Shown here: positions 31,891 to 43,512 of the stretch, piece by piece | Numbering within the stretch: the stretch's first letter is position 1 | How the letters are laid out: every line of letters starts with the position of its first letter | Assembly (NCBI GenBank): GCA_964017185.1 | Contig: OZ024876.1 | Location: 12,339,726-12,403,725 of the forward strand | From: Rugalucina vietnamica | Lineage: Eukaryota; Mollusca; Bivalvia; Lucinida; Lucinidae | DNA: 64,000 bases | Direction of reading: 5' to 3' | Made by a program: the position numbers and the translations under genes | Notes under the pieces: generated by a model | What the model was told of the DNA's origin: nothing | Databases searched by the model: none | Seen by the model: only the letters and a program-made list of their open reading frames with translations

Positions 31891-32095
31891 AGCCTCGGCA
31901 TGAGAAAACCAACAATCTGCATATGCAAAAACAAAGGCGCAGATCAGCTTCGATCAGCGCCTCTGTTTTCGCTACACCGCTAGTAAAATTCCTCTTCTTT
32001 CTAAATGCAAAATTTCCAGCCTGTAGCCATCTTCTGTGCTGCAGGTACAGCTCGGTTTGTGTCAGACCTGTTTGGAAACCATATTGTTGGTTTTC
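31891..32095 (+). mobile_element. Family A MITE, forward, stem and right end lost
   Basis: Stem collapsed to CAGCTTCGATCAGCGCC; similarity ends at ATTGTTGGTTTTC. Confidence 0.74.
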
Positions 32096-32138
32096 TTTTT
32101 GTTTATGTACTCAAATTTCAATTGCAATATTAACTCTT

Positions 32139-32357
32139 TTAAGCCTGGCGTCCTTTTTGTGGGACAAAGGCAAACAGCATAGCCCCAGATGTGACGCCGC
32201 AGAACGCGGCATCCCATCTGGGGCTTAGTCTTCTGTTTGCACACAGAAATGTCATTGAAAAATGATAAAATAAAAATCACTCCTAACACCCCTAAAAATG
32301 AGAGTGGACGCTCCCAATTGATAATGATAGGAGAATCCATGCCTCACATACGGGTTA
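32139..32357. mobile_element. Family D foldback, copy 3
   Basis: TTAAGCCTGGCG to CGGGTTAA. Central palindrome AGCCCCAGATG...CATCTGGGGCT is nearly intact. Confidence 0.8.
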
Positions 32358-32381
32358 AATATAAACACACTGGTTATATAT

Positions 32382-32615
32382 GAGCCGCATCGTGAGAAAA
32401 CCGGATTTTTGCCTAGGCGAAAACAAAGGCGCAGATCAGCTTCGCGGTAACCGCGAAGCTGATCAGCGCCTTTGTTTTCGCTACTCGGATAGTACAATTC
32501 CTCTTCTACTTAAATCCGAAATTTCAAGCTTCTAGCTCTTTTCTGAGCTTGTACAGGCCGGTTTGTGTCGGACCTGTTCGGAAACCCCGAAGACCGGTTT
32601 TCTCGCGTCGCGGCT
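32382..32615 (+). mobile_element. Family A MITE, forward, intact
   Basis: ATATAT flanks on both sides; second TIR type at both ends (GAGAAAACCGGATTTTTGCC; GACCGGTTTTCTCGCGTCG); CGCGG stem. Confidence 0.87.
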
Positions 32616-32680
32616 CATATATATTCAGAGACAACCAACGTGACGGACAACAACCAACTCTGATGATATATAATATTATA

Positions 32681-32875
32681 AGGGGAGCGTGGTGGTGTGG
32701 TGGAAGAGTATCAGACTTCAAATCAAGAGGTTCTGTGTTCATTCCTCCCTGGCAGCACCGTGGTGTGTCCTAGAGCAATCCCTAATCCCTAAAGTACAAA
32801 TTAATATCCAGCAGGAATCGGTGGCTCCTACTCGACATGACTGAAAAAGTGTTGACTGGGACGTAACTGCTCACA
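32681..32875 (+). mobile_element. tRNA-derived SINE
   Basis: GGTGGTGTGGTGGAAGAGTA serves as A box, TGTGTTCATTCC as B box. The tail has CTCGACATGACTGAAAAAGT and TTGACTGGGACGT, shared with the SINE at 58310-58502. Confidence 0.68.
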
Positions 32876-32959
32876 GATCTGCTCTTTTGGTTTTGCATAT
32901 GTTTTCTGATGCCTCTACTATGGCAGGCTCATTTGAAACAGAATGAATTACCATCATTT

Positions 32960-33193
32960 GAGCCACCTCGTGGGAAAACCAACAATGTGGTTTCCGAACA
33001 GGTCCGATACAAACCGGCCTGTACAGTCATAGAAGATGGCTAGAGGCTTGAAATTTTGGAGTTAAGTAGAGGAGGAATTGTACTATTCGAGTAGCGAAAA
33101 CAAAGGCGCTGATCAGCTTCGCGGTTACCGCGAAGCTGATCTGCGTCTTTGTTTTCGCATATGCAGATTGTTGGTTTTCCCATGGGGCGGCTC
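32960..33193 (-). mobile_element. Family A MITE, reverse, intact
   Basis: ATTT flanks, CGCGG stem, first TIR type at both ends. Confidence 0.87.
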
Positions 33194-33274
33194 ATTTATA
33201 ATAATCCATCAACACTTATGTATTTAGCATGAAATGACATGGCAATCTGTCATATTATGTCAAAAAATTAATTT

Positions 33275-33508
33275 GAGCCGCCTCGTGGGAAAACCAACAA
33301 TTTGGGTTCTGACCAGGTCTGACACAAACCGGACTGCACAGTAACAGAAGCAGGGTAGACGCTTGAAATTTCGGATTTAAGAAGAAGAGGAAGTGTACTA
33401 TCAGTGTAGCGAAAACAAAGGCGCTGATCAGCTTCGCGGTTACCGCGAAGCTGATCTGCGCCTTTGTTTTCGCCCAAGCATTTTGTTGGTTTTCTTATGC
33501 AGTGGCTA
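33275..33508 (-). mobile_element. Family A MITE, reverse, intact
   Basis: ATTT flanks, CGCGG stem; right end reads GTGGCTA. Confidence 0.85.
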
Positions 33509-33702
33509 ATTTGTCTAATTCATTTTATATTTCAATCATTACATGTATTTCAAACAACAGCGCCAGTGAGATAGACCATGATTTAATGACAATGTTGTTT
33601 TGATGCTGGATCTTATTTTGCTCCCCATCTCCTCATACATACAATGTGCAGTTTTTTAAATATAGTCTTAATCTAGAACTTTTGATAAAGCAAACACTGT
33701 AT

Positions 33703-33922
33703 GAGCCGCCTCATGGGAAAACCAACAATCTGCATATGCGAAAACAAAGATGCAGATCAGCTTCGCGGTAACCGCAAAGCTGATCAGCGCCTTTGTTTTC
33801 GCATCTCGGATAGTACAATTCTCCGAAATTTCAAGCTTCTAGCTATTTTCTGTGCTTGTACAGGCCGGTTTGTGTCTGACCTGTTCGGAAACCACATTGT
33901 TGGTTTTCCCACGAGGTGGCTC
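33703..33922 (+). mobile_element. Family A MITE, forward
   Basis: CGCGG stem with one mismatch; about 13 bp missing after GTACAATTC. Confidence 0.84.
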
Positions 33923-33962
33923 ATATTAAATCTTTGCTTGAAGGTCAGACTCCCAAACATAT

Positions 33963-34195
33963 GAGCCACCTCGTGGGAAAACCAACAATGTGGTTTCCGA
34001 ACAGGTCCGATACAAACCGGCCTGTACAAGCACAGAAGCAGGCTAGAAACTTGAAATTTCGGATTTAAGTGGAAGAGGAATTGTACTATCCGGGTAGCGA
34101 AAACAAAGGCGCTGATCAGCTTCGCGGTACCGCGAAGCTGATCTGCGTCTTTGTTTTCGCCTATGCAGATTGTTGGTTTTCCCATGAGGCGGCTC
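33963..34195 (-). mobile_element. Family A MITE, reverse
   Basis: CGCGG stem one base short (GCGGTACCGC). Lies 40 bp from the previous copy, tail to tail. Confidence 0.85.
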
Positions 34196-34267
34196 ATGAC
34201 AAACCCTTGATACTATTCTTTTTTCCGACACAACATTAGAATCAGTAAGAAAACATTTAAGCCCATG

Positions 34268-34390
34268 CAATATGTACATATTTTCCTCGAAATTGAAAAA
34301 TTCCAGTAGAAATAAACTGATATTTTTCTTCTTTTTGCTCTCGTCGACACGATTCTAACAAGTACCCACAATCAATGTTTTGGAGTAAGT
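34268..34390. mobile_element. Family C foldback, degenerate copy 4
   Basis: TATTTTTCTTCTTTTTGCTC and GTACCCACAATCAATGTTTT survive; the left half of the stem is lost. Confidence 0.55.
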
Positions 34391-34621
34391 CAATGTCAAA
34401 ATAGTTAACGCCTGTAAACCCCATTATCACACTGGTAAATGTAAAAGTACTGGAGCTGGTGCAGACTAAATCATGCACTGGAGAAAGATTAAAATGGCGA
34501 AAACGGTAAATAAATCATATACCTCGAATGAAGTTCATTACCATTCCCTTATAAACTATTATTTTATTTGTCATGTCACCTGGCACAAAGTACCGTCGAA
34601 ACGCTGCAGTTTATTTAAGAA

Positions 34622-34785
34622 ATTATTTTAGTTTACAGTGAATTATCATGATTAACGTGGGACGTTGGAGGGCAGATTGCGATGTATTAATTCACGACGG
34701 CGCAGCGGGAGTGAATTAAATGTCGCATCTGCCCGACAACATCACACGTTAATCAAAGATAATTCACCGTTAAGTAAAATTATTT
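34622..34785. mobile_element. Family J ~165-bp imperfect palindrome
   Basis: ATTATTTTAGTTTACAGTGA mirrors TCACCGTTAAGTAAAATTAT; inner pairs GATTAACGTG/CACGTTAATC and GGGCAGATTGCGA/TCGCATCTGCCC. Confidence 0.75.
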
Positions 34786-34807
34786 TGATTCTAACACGAC
34801 TTATAAA

Positions 34808-36686
34808 CCAGAGGACCAATGGTCCTGTAAACGCTCACCTGAGACTTGAGATATATACATGTACCAATAAACTTGCATTGTTAGACTAAAATGGTACAAT
34901 GCATGTATATAACCCTAGGGCAGGGTCAGAACTTTTTCAAATGATAAAAATTCAGTCCATTTGCCAATTAACTGCAAGTTTTGTCCTTCAAATGACATTT
35001 TAACAATTTTCTCCATTCAAATGCATGGGCGATCTAAGTTGATCTTGCCGTGAAATAGGTCAAGGTCATCCCAGTGTCATGATTTATACAAATTTTGTAG
35101 ACTCTATTCCTTAATGCTTCATGCCAAGTTTCAAAATCATAGGCCTTCTGGTTCTGAAGAAGAAGATTTTTAAAAAATTTTGCTATTTATAGCCATGGTG
35201 GCCATCTTGGTCATGTGACCTTGACCATTTATATAAACTTTCATTCCCTCTTCCTAAGAATGCTCCACAAAAAATATTTTCTTAAACATAAATCTTCTGT
35301 CCATTTGCTCATTTCTAGCAAGTTTTCTGCCATTTAATTACATTTTCCTATTTTTCCCATTCCAATGCATGGGAGACCTAAGTTGACCTTGCCATAAAAT
35401 AGGTCAAGGTCATCCCAGGGTCATGATTTATATAAACTTTGTAGAGCTCCATCCCCAGATGCTTCACACCAATTTCAAAATCATAGGCCTTCTGGTTCTG
35501 GAGAAGAAGATTTTTAAACATTTTTTGCTATTTATAGCCATGGCGGCCATCTTGGTCATGTGACCTTGACCATTTGTATAAACTTTCATTCCCCCTTCCC
35601 AGGGATGCTCCACATGAAGTTTGGCTTTGATTGGCCTGGCGGTTTCAGAGAAGAAGATGTTTGAATATTATGGTCATATACATGTATATAGCCCCGGGGC
35701 AGGGGCAGACAACCCCCCAGGGGCTAAAATTTTCCATTAACATTAATCTTCTGTCCATTTGCCTATTCCCAGTAAGTTTTAACCATTAAATAGCATTTTA
35801 CCATTTTTTCCCATTCAAATGCATTGGCGACCTCAGTTGACCTTGCCGTAAAATAGGTCAAGGTCATCCTAGGGTCATGATTTATATAAACTATGATGGG
35901 CCCGCGTCCCCGATGTTACATACCAAGTTTCATGGAAATCGGCCCACTGGTTCTGGAGAAGAAGATTTTTAAAGGTTTTTGCTATTTATAGCCATGGCAG
36001 CCATCTTGGTCATGTGACCTGGACCATTTATATAAACTTTCATTCCCCCTTCCTAGGGATGCTCCACATGAAGTTTGGCTTTGGTTGGCCAAGCGGTTTC
36101 AGAGAAGAAGATGTTTGAATATTATGGTCATATACATGTATATAGCCCCCGGGGCAGGGGCAGACAACCCCCCAGGGGGCTAAAACTTTCCATTAACATT
36201 AATCTTCTGTCCATTTGCCTATTCCCAGTAAGTTTTAACCATTAAATAGCATTTTACCATTTTTTCCCATTGAAATGCATTGGCGACCTAAGTTGACCTT
36301 GCCGTAAAATAGGTCAAGGTCAGCCTAAGGTCATGATTTATATAAACTATGATGGGCCCGCGTCCCCGATGCTACATACCAAGTTTCATGGAAATCGGCC
36401 CACTGGTTCTGGAGAAGAAGATTTTTAAAGGTTTTTGCTATTTACAGCCATGGCGGCCATCTTGCTCATGTGACCTAGACCATTTATATAAACTTTTGTT
36501 CCCCCTTCCTAAGGATGCTCCACATGAAGTTTGGCTTTGATTGGCCAAGCGGTTTCAGAGGAGAAGATCTTTGAAATTGTGGACGACGGACGACGACGGA
36601 CGACGGACGACGACGGACGACGGACGGACGCCGGAGCATGGGTATACTATAAGCTCACCTGTGAGCCTTTGGCTCAGGTGAGCTAA
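34808..36686 (+). mobile_element. HINE-B element
   Basis: CCAGAGGACCAATGGTCCTG to GGCTCAGGTGAGCTAA, four cores (345-460 bp) and a GACGACGGACGACGGACG tract at 36580-36635. Three of the four cores carry GCTATTTATAGCCATGG, a variant of this copy and of 44291-45170 (the last core reads GCTATTTACAGCCATGG). Confidence 0.82.
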
Positions 36687-37162
36687 TAAATGCTTACATT
36701 TCAAAATGTTTTCCAGTGGACTCATTCTCTGCGGACATGAATGTTTATGTGCGACGTCACAAAAACGCCATCTTACGCGCGTAATTTTGTTTACAGTGAA
36801 TAATTGTTTATTTGCAAACGGTGACGTTTTCATTAGGCAATACGCCATGTTAGAAGATTTTACAAGACCATACGTAATGTTAGAAGATTTTATAACGCAA
36901 TATGTGATTTATTTTATGGATTAGAAGCCAAATCAGATCAATTCTACCAGCATGACCAGTGGCATAAGTTTTCCTGCAAAAATTGAGGGAAAAAGGCATG
37001 TCTGAGAATAGTTTTTGTTATATACTTATAAACAAACTTATCAAGAAACACGATAGTTTTTGTTATATATTTATAAACAAACTTATCAAGAAACACGTTT
37101 TCCGATTGCCAATTATTTTCTTGGTATCAAAGCGAACGTTTCATTAAAGATTTTCTATTACA
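36687..37162. other. Unassigned stretch with two small duplications
   Basis: GTAATGTTAGAAGATTTTA-like pieces repeat at ~36849 and ~36873. At 37014-37103 a ~45-bp piece with TAGTTTTTGTTATATA and CTTATCAAGAAACACG is present twice. Confidence 0.6.
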
Positions 37163-37303
37163 ACCACTACACAGACAGTACAACTCTTCTTTTACTTATA
37201 TCCAAAATTTAAAGCTTTTCACCTTGTTTTGTGACTGTACAGGTGTCGATTTATGACAGACCTGGTCGAAACCCCTAAGACCAGTTTCCTTGCGTCACGG
37301 CTC
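37163..37303 (+). mobile_element. Family A MITE, right half only
   Basis: ACACAGACAGTACAACTC to GCGTCACGGCTC. Confidence 0.72.
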
Positions 37304-37462
37304 ATATGACTTATGTCAAGTCATTAGTTATCTATCTTACCCACACTGACATTGCAACATTAGTGTCAGTGGAGAGGTAGGATACCAAATTACCAACACC
37401 CCCAGTGTTACCATACACAGAAAGAGTTATTAATGATGATTGTCTGATATAACTTACCTACC

Positions 37463-37680
37463 AGCCACAACGCAAGAAAACCGGTCTTCAGGATATCCGA
37501 CCAGGTCCAACATAAACTGGCCTATACAACAACAGAAAAAAAGCTAGAATCTTGAAATTTTGGGTATAAGTAGAAGAGGAAGTGTACTATCTGTGTAGCT
37601 GAAACAAAGGCGCTAATCAGCTGTGCAGTAACTGCACAGCTGATCCGTGCCTTTGTTTTTGCATCATCAAAATTCCAGTT
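37463..37680 (-). mobile_element. Family A MITE, reverse, right end lost
   Basis: GTGCAG-class stem (TGTGCAGTAACTGCACA). The right end is replaced by the flank of the next copy. Confidence 0.77.
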
Positions 37681-37687
37681 TACATAT

Positions 37688-37920
37688 GAGCCGCCCCATG
37701 GGAAAACCAACAATCTGCATAGGCGAAAACAAAGGCGCAGATCAGCTTCTCGGTAACCGCGAAGCTGATCAGCGCCTTTGTTTTCGCTACTCGGATAGTA
37801 CAATTCCTCCTCTACTTAACTCCAAAATTCAAGCTTCTAGCTCTTTTCTGTGCTTGTACAGATCGGTTTGTGTCGGACGTGTTCAGAAACCAAATTGTTG
37901 GTTTTCCCACGAGGCGGCCC
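37688..37920 (+). mobile_element. Family A MITE, forward, near intact
   Basis: ATAT flanks; CGCGG stem with one mismatch (CTTCTCGGTAACCGCGAA). Confidence 0.84.
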
Positions 37921-38025
37921 ATATCTAACTGGGTAATTGATGGCACACAGCACCTCACCATTTGTCCCAGTAAGGAATTTGTTTCATCTTTCTAGGGTCA
38001 GCTTTGTTGAAAGAAAACTTAACCA

Positions 38026-38274
38026 GGGGCCAGTTGTTCAAAACATTGTTAGCCTAACATCATTGTTAACAATTCAACTCATTTAGTAAATGCCGACTAC
38101 ATAAGCAAATACACTGTAATTTTTTGTTGTAAAATGTGAGAATCCTTTGCAATGCAAAGGATTCTCACATTTTTTCAACAAAAAATGACAGTGTATCAAT
38201 TTTGTAATATCGCCATTTGAAATTTTAATGTATCGAATAACTAACAACATCGTTAATTTTGAACAACAGGTCCC
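38026..38274. mobile_element. Family E foldback, copy 2
   Basis: GGGGCCAGTTGTTCAAAAC to TTTTGAACAACAGGTCCC, inner stem GAATCCTTTGCAATGCAAAG. Confidence 0.77.
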
Positions 38275-38368
38275 AGGCTGCTACAATTCTGGCTGAACAG
38301 CCTCAGTAGATGGCCCGGGGGACTGGAAATTTCAGATTACATAGGGAGAGGGATTTACTGTGTAGTAA

Positions 38369-38640
38369 CTAGAGGACCATAACTCCTGAAACCCTCATCT
38401 GACCCAAGGCTGATCGACCTTGGTGTAAAATAGGTCAAGGTCATTCCAGTGCCATGATTGATCTTCACTTTTGTCCTTAATGCTGTATGATTCAAGTCCT
38501 GGAGAAGAGGCTTTTACCTTACACATCATAATTAAGCATGGTGCATCTTCGTCATGTGCCCTTGATTTTTAATGTAAACATTTGTTTCGCTTCATATGAA
38601 ATTTGGCTTTAAAGGCCAAGTGGTTTCAGAGAAGATGGCA
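38369..38640 (+). mobile_element. HINE-B, degenerate single-core copy
   Basis: TAGAGGACCATAACTCCTGA start, ATAGGTCAAGGTCATTCC, TTGGCTTTAAAGGCCAAG; right end lost. Confidence 0.62.
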
Positions 38641-38794
38641 ATAATCACATTATATTTAGCCCATGACATAAAATAGGACAAAGTCATCCCAAGTCAATTT
38701 CAATGCTAATAATACATTTTGATTAAAGAATATCAAAAGCAGACTTACCCTCAATTTTAGCCTATATCCTAATCTCTCAGATCTGAAACACAAT

Positions 38795-39017
38795 ATAGAA
38801 CCACTGAGAAAACCAACTTTTTGTCTACATGAAAACAAAGACACAGATCAGTATGTGCCATTGTTTTCACCACACAGAATCTGATAAAGTACAATCCGTC
38901 TTTTTAATCTGAAATTTCAAGAAAATCTAATCTGCTTCTGTGATTATATAGGCCAGTTTATCAAACCTGGTTAGAATCCGACCACCAGTTTTCACCAGTT
39001 TTCATGTGTCACAGTTC
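38795..39017 (+). mobile_element. Family A MITE, forward, stem deleted
   Basis: Left end eroded to CACTGAGAAAACCAAC; no hairpin remains; CCAGTTTTCA is doubled at the right end. Confidence 0.68.
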
Positions 39018-39306
39018 ATTAAACAATCACAGCCACCAGAGTATTGTTCTATAATTGGTCTATAAAGTTTTATTTGCTCCAATTTCTGTTTTTTATATTC
39101 TACCTCTCTCAAAATTGCTGATCCAATCTATGAATGATAGGAGGCTTGTCAGTAGGTAACCTGCAGTTCTTATTAAAAGCTCATTTAATTATTAATAAGA
39201 AACTCGATCAAACAGACAATGCACAGATCAGCCTATTCAAGCTTCACACAGTCCAATAGAATTAACATTGCTTTGGTACCTGATATAAACTCAGAATAGC
39301 TATTCC

Positions 39307-39535
39307 GAGCCACGATGGGAGAAAACCGGTCTTCTGGGTTTTCAACCAGGCCCGACACAAACCAGCCTGTGCAGCTACAGAAGAAAGGTAGAAGTTTGAA
39401 ATTTTAGATTTAAGATGAAGAGGAATCCTTCTATCCGCGTAGCGAAAACAAAGGCCCTGATCAGCTGTGCATTTACTGCACAGCTGATCTGCTCCTTTGT
39501 TTTTGCCTGTATCCGGTTTTCTCGATACGCGGCTC
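39307..39535 (-). mobile_element. Family A MITE, reverse
   Basis: GTGCA-class stem (AGCTGTGCATTTACTGCACA). Confidence 0.8.
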
Positions 39536-39640
39536 TAAGAAAGAGTTAAGTCATGCAGCATGCAGTCTGAATGAGATGTCTCAGCATGTCTGCAACTTTA
39601 TGTGCTAATGGAAAGTGCGAGCTGATGATACACCTACTTA

Positions 39641-39863
39641 TCAGCTGCGTCACTAGAAAACACTGATATTTACATATGCAAAACAAAGATGCAAATCAGC
39701 TGTGCAGCTGAGCACCCTGTTTTTGCAACATGGATAGTACATGTTCCATTCCTCTTCTTCTTAAATCCAAAATCTCAAGTTTCTACCCATCTTTGGGGGT
39801 TTACAGGCCAGTTTGTGTCAGGCGTGGTAGGAAACCCTTAAGAGGGGTTTCCTCACGTAGCTC
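39641..39863 (+). mobile_element. Family A MITE, forward, degenerate
   Basis: AGCTGCGTCACTAGAAAACA to CCTCACGTAGCTC; half stem only. Confidence 0.7.
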
Positions 39864-40217
39864 ATATAACCTTTTAAGGCCAGAAGAAAATTATTGTCAG
39901 TTTCTGACACACTGGATAGCTGCTGTTTTCAGCAAAATTTACTCAGTTTTCCATCAATAATGATTTAATTTTGCACTGTAAAGAATTGCTGTGATGGGAC
40001 AAACAAACCAGCATTGTAACAAGTTTGATGATTGGATCCCTATTCTGTTCCTAGGCATTCCGGTGAGTTGGACCGTTCCAAAGTTTGGAGCCAAATAAAA
40101 TTGTTCCCGCAAACATCTGGACTAAATAAGGACAGTTACGGGTTCGGAAGTTTGGAGCATACCAATCAATGTATAATAAGCATTTAATTGGCATGCCAAC
40201 TTCATTCATGATAAAAT

Positions 40218-40435
40218 GAGCTGTATCATAAAAAAACACAACATTATGCATTATGCAAAAACAAAGACGCAGATCAACTTCGTGGTAACCTTTGTTTTCC
40301 CTACACAGAATGATAGTGCAATTCCTCTACTTTCTAAATCCAAAATTTCCAGCCTCTAGCCATCTGTGCTTGTACAGCTCGGTTTGTGTCAGACCTGGTC
40401 CGAGACCACATTGTTGGTTTTCTCACGATGCGGCT
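40218..40435 (+). mobile_element. Family A MITE, forward, stem half lost
   Basis: GAGCTGTATCATAAA to GATGCGGCTC. Confidence 0.77.
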
Positions 40436-40564
40436 CAAAAAATCTCAAATTCCCCACATTTCTGCAGTTGTTATGTAATCATGATAATGAAGATAAACTA
40501 AAAGGTTAAGACAAAAGATGTGATACTGGTTTTGATAAGCATTCCTGAAAACGCTTCCAGAAAT

Positions 40565-41944
40565 GAGCCGTGTCATGAGGAAACAAACAATATGGTATTA
40601 AACACAAACTGAGCTGTACAAGCACAGAAGATGACAACAGGCGTGAAAATTAAGATTTAGAAAGAAGAGGTATTGTACTATCGGTGTAGGGAAAACAAAG
40701 GCGCTGATCATCCCTACTGAAAATATGAGTGAAATATCACTGAAATTTCAATGGCATTTCAGTGAATTGCAATGGAACCCTTATTAGCAATGAAATATCA
40801 CTGAAATTGCAGTGAACTTATATTTTTCTATGGAATGTCAATGAAATTTCACTGAAATATCATTGAAATATTCCATTGAAATTTCACTGAAATTTCGGTG
40901 CTATGTCAATGAAATTTTCAATGATCACATGACCAATAACCAAATTACCCATAATCCCATGACCTCTGACCCTACTTCCTTTTCCTGTTGCACATAATTT
41001 TGAAAAACAAGCATAAATCTAATCTGAACAAATCTTCAAACATCTAAGGCATCAGAATGACTAAAAACTAGAAATTTAAAGACTTAACAGCAGACAAGTT
41101 TAAAGTCAGTAACAGGAAGAGGATATAGTGCAAAACATTGATGGGAATTGGTCTAGAGGATGCTTATGTAGAAGACACGAGGGAATGAGAGAACAATCAT
41201 GGATAGAAAAATTGATGAAGGCTAGGGCTTGTATATGTAAGTTACTTAGAACTTTTATTTTTAAGACAAGAAAATATACAATGAGCATGTTGTTCTCAAC
41301 ATAGTTTCTCATTTCTCATACTGAAGAAGTGTCCCATTCCCCCACCCACTACCTCTCAAAGTTAAAAAAAAAAATCACAAATCAGTTCTATTAGGCTTTG
41401 AAAACTAAGTGGATGGAAGGCCCAGTAGAAGCAAAACTGACAGTTCAGGGAAGTAGTGTTAAATGAAAATGTGTATGTTTGTTTTATAACTACTTTGTAT
41501 ATATATAATTTGTTTGCATTTGCTAACCAATCCTCCTAGCATATTGCAACCTAATGGTGTCTGGCCGGGATCAGTGCTATTTCACTGAAATATCAGTGCT
41601 ATTTCATTGAAATTTCTGTGCTATTTCATTGAAATTTCAGTGCTATATCACTGAAATTTCAGTGAAATGAGGGGGAATTTTTGCACTGAAATTTCAGTGA
41701 TATTTCAGTGATATAGCACTGAAATTTCAATGAATTTCAGTGCTATTTTCGTATTATAGCACTGAAATTTCAATGAAATAGCACTGAAATTTCAGTGAAA
41801 TGAGGAGGAATTTTTGCACTGAAATTACACTGAAATTTCAGTGAAATTACAATGGATATTTTCAGTAGGGATCTTAATTGAACAAGCTGATCTGCGCCTT
41901 TGGTTTTGCATAAGTAAAATGTAAGTTTTCACATGACATGGCTC
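40565..41944 (-). mobile_element. Family A MITE, reverse, split by a TIR element
   Basis: AAAT flanks at both ends. The interruption lies in the central stem, after GGCGCTGATCA. Confidence 0.83.
40712..41870. mobile_element. TIR element built from CACTGAAATTTCAGTG motifs
   Basis: CCCTACTGAAAATAT is mirrored as ATATTTTCAGTAGGG. Subterminal 200-300 bp on each side are arrays of ATTTCACTGAAATTTCAGTG-like steps. The ~650-bp middle is non-coding as far as I see. The target duplication is unclear (ATCAT before, ATCTT after). Confidence 0.78.
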
Positions 41945-42299
41945 AAATGTTTTCATGACAAGTCCAGCAAAGAGCAGCTTCTTAAAAGAGCAATCACAGT
42001 ATACATGTTATGATGTACAAATAAATCTGTGCCAACAGGTAAGAGATGCATCAATTATAAAACCTCCAGGATTTCTCCGGTGCACAAAATTGTGTATTTT
42101 GACCCGTTTTTTAATTAAATGCCTCCAATAAACCCCAAAACTGGCCAAAGAGGGGACAATAATGTCCCCCAAATTATTGCCCCCCAAAATTCTCAAACAT
42201 TAATTTTCTGTTTTCTAAAGTAAATGTCCCACAAATTCTCTATGTACAGTGTTGTCAAAATGTCCATGTGTAGCTGGTAGTAGTGGGACATTGGTCCCC
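41945..42299. other. Unassigned stretch
   Basis: No recognised repeat or gene; TGTCCCCCAAATTATTG and TGTCCCACAAATTCTC look like a weak local duplication. Confidence 0.4.
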
Positions 42300-43512
42300 T
42301 AAGTCACACCCTATATACTCCGGATGCAACCAAATTTGTTTCAAGTCACACCCTATATACTCCAGATTAAACCAAATTTGTTACGAGTCACAACCTATAT
42401 ACTCCGGCTGCAACCAAATTTGTTACAAGTCACACCCTATATACTCCAGATTCAACCAAATTTGTTAAGAGTCACACCCTTTATACTCCGGATGCAACCA
42501 AATTTGTTACGAGTCACACCCTATATACTCCAGATTCAACCAAATGTGTTACGAGTCACACTCTTTATACTCTGGATGCAACCAAATTTGTTACAAGTCA
42601 CACCCAATATACTCCAGATTCAACCAAATTTGTTACGAGTCACACCCTTTATACTCTGGATGCAACCAAATTTGTTACGAATCACATCCTATATACTCCA
42701 GATTCAACCAAATTTGTTACGAGTCACACCCTATATACTCCAGATTCAACCAAACTTGTTACGAGTCACACCCTATATACTCTAGATTCAACCAAATTTG
42801 TTACGAGTCACACCCTTTATACTCTGGATGCAACCAAATTTGTTATGAGTAACACCCTATATACTCCGGCCGCAACCAAATTTGTTATGAGTCACACCCT
42901 ATATACTCCGGCTACAATCAAATTTGTTACAAGTCATACCCTATATACTCCAGATTCAACCAAATTTGTTATGAGTCACACCCTATATACTCCAGATGCA
43001 ACCAAATTTGTTATGTGTCACACCCTATATACTCCGGCTACAATCAAATTTGTTACAAGTCATACCCTATATACTCCAGATTCAACCAAATTTGTTATGA
43101 GTCACACCCTATATACTCCAGATGCAACCAAATTTGTTATGTGTCACACCCTATATACTCCGGCTACAATCAAATTTGTTACAAGTCATACCCTATATAC
43201 TCCAGATTCAACCAAATTTGTTATGAGTCACACCCTATATACTCCAGATGCAACCAAATTTGTTATGTGTCACTGCACCCTATATACTCCGGCTACAATC
43301 AAATTTGTTACAAGTCACACCCTATATACTCCAGATTCAACCAAACTCCGGCTGTAACCAAATTTGTTATGAGTCACACCCTATATACTCCAGATTCAAC
43401 CAAATTTGTTATGTGTCACACCCTATATACTCCGGCTACAATCAAATTTGTTATGTGTCACACCCTATATACTCCGGCTGCAACCAAATTTGTTACGAGT
43501 AACACCCTATGC
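42300..43512. repeat. 42-bp satellite array, about 28 copies
   Basis: Unit: GTCACACCCTATATACTCC, AGATTCAACCAAATTTGTTA plus three bases. Because 42 is a multiple of three, long frames stay open in several registers and encode only the repeat. From 42965 to 43310 a three-unit (126-bp) higher-order pattern recurs. Confidence 0.93.

Noticed and set aside
36555-36660. Coding sequence rich in Asp/Gly/Arg in the GACGGACG tract
   Set aside because: Microsatellite tract of HINE-B; similar tracts occur before the terminal hairpin of most copies that keep their right end.
42300-43512. CRISPR-like array
   Set aside because: Units are contiguous without unique spacers, and the genome is animal.
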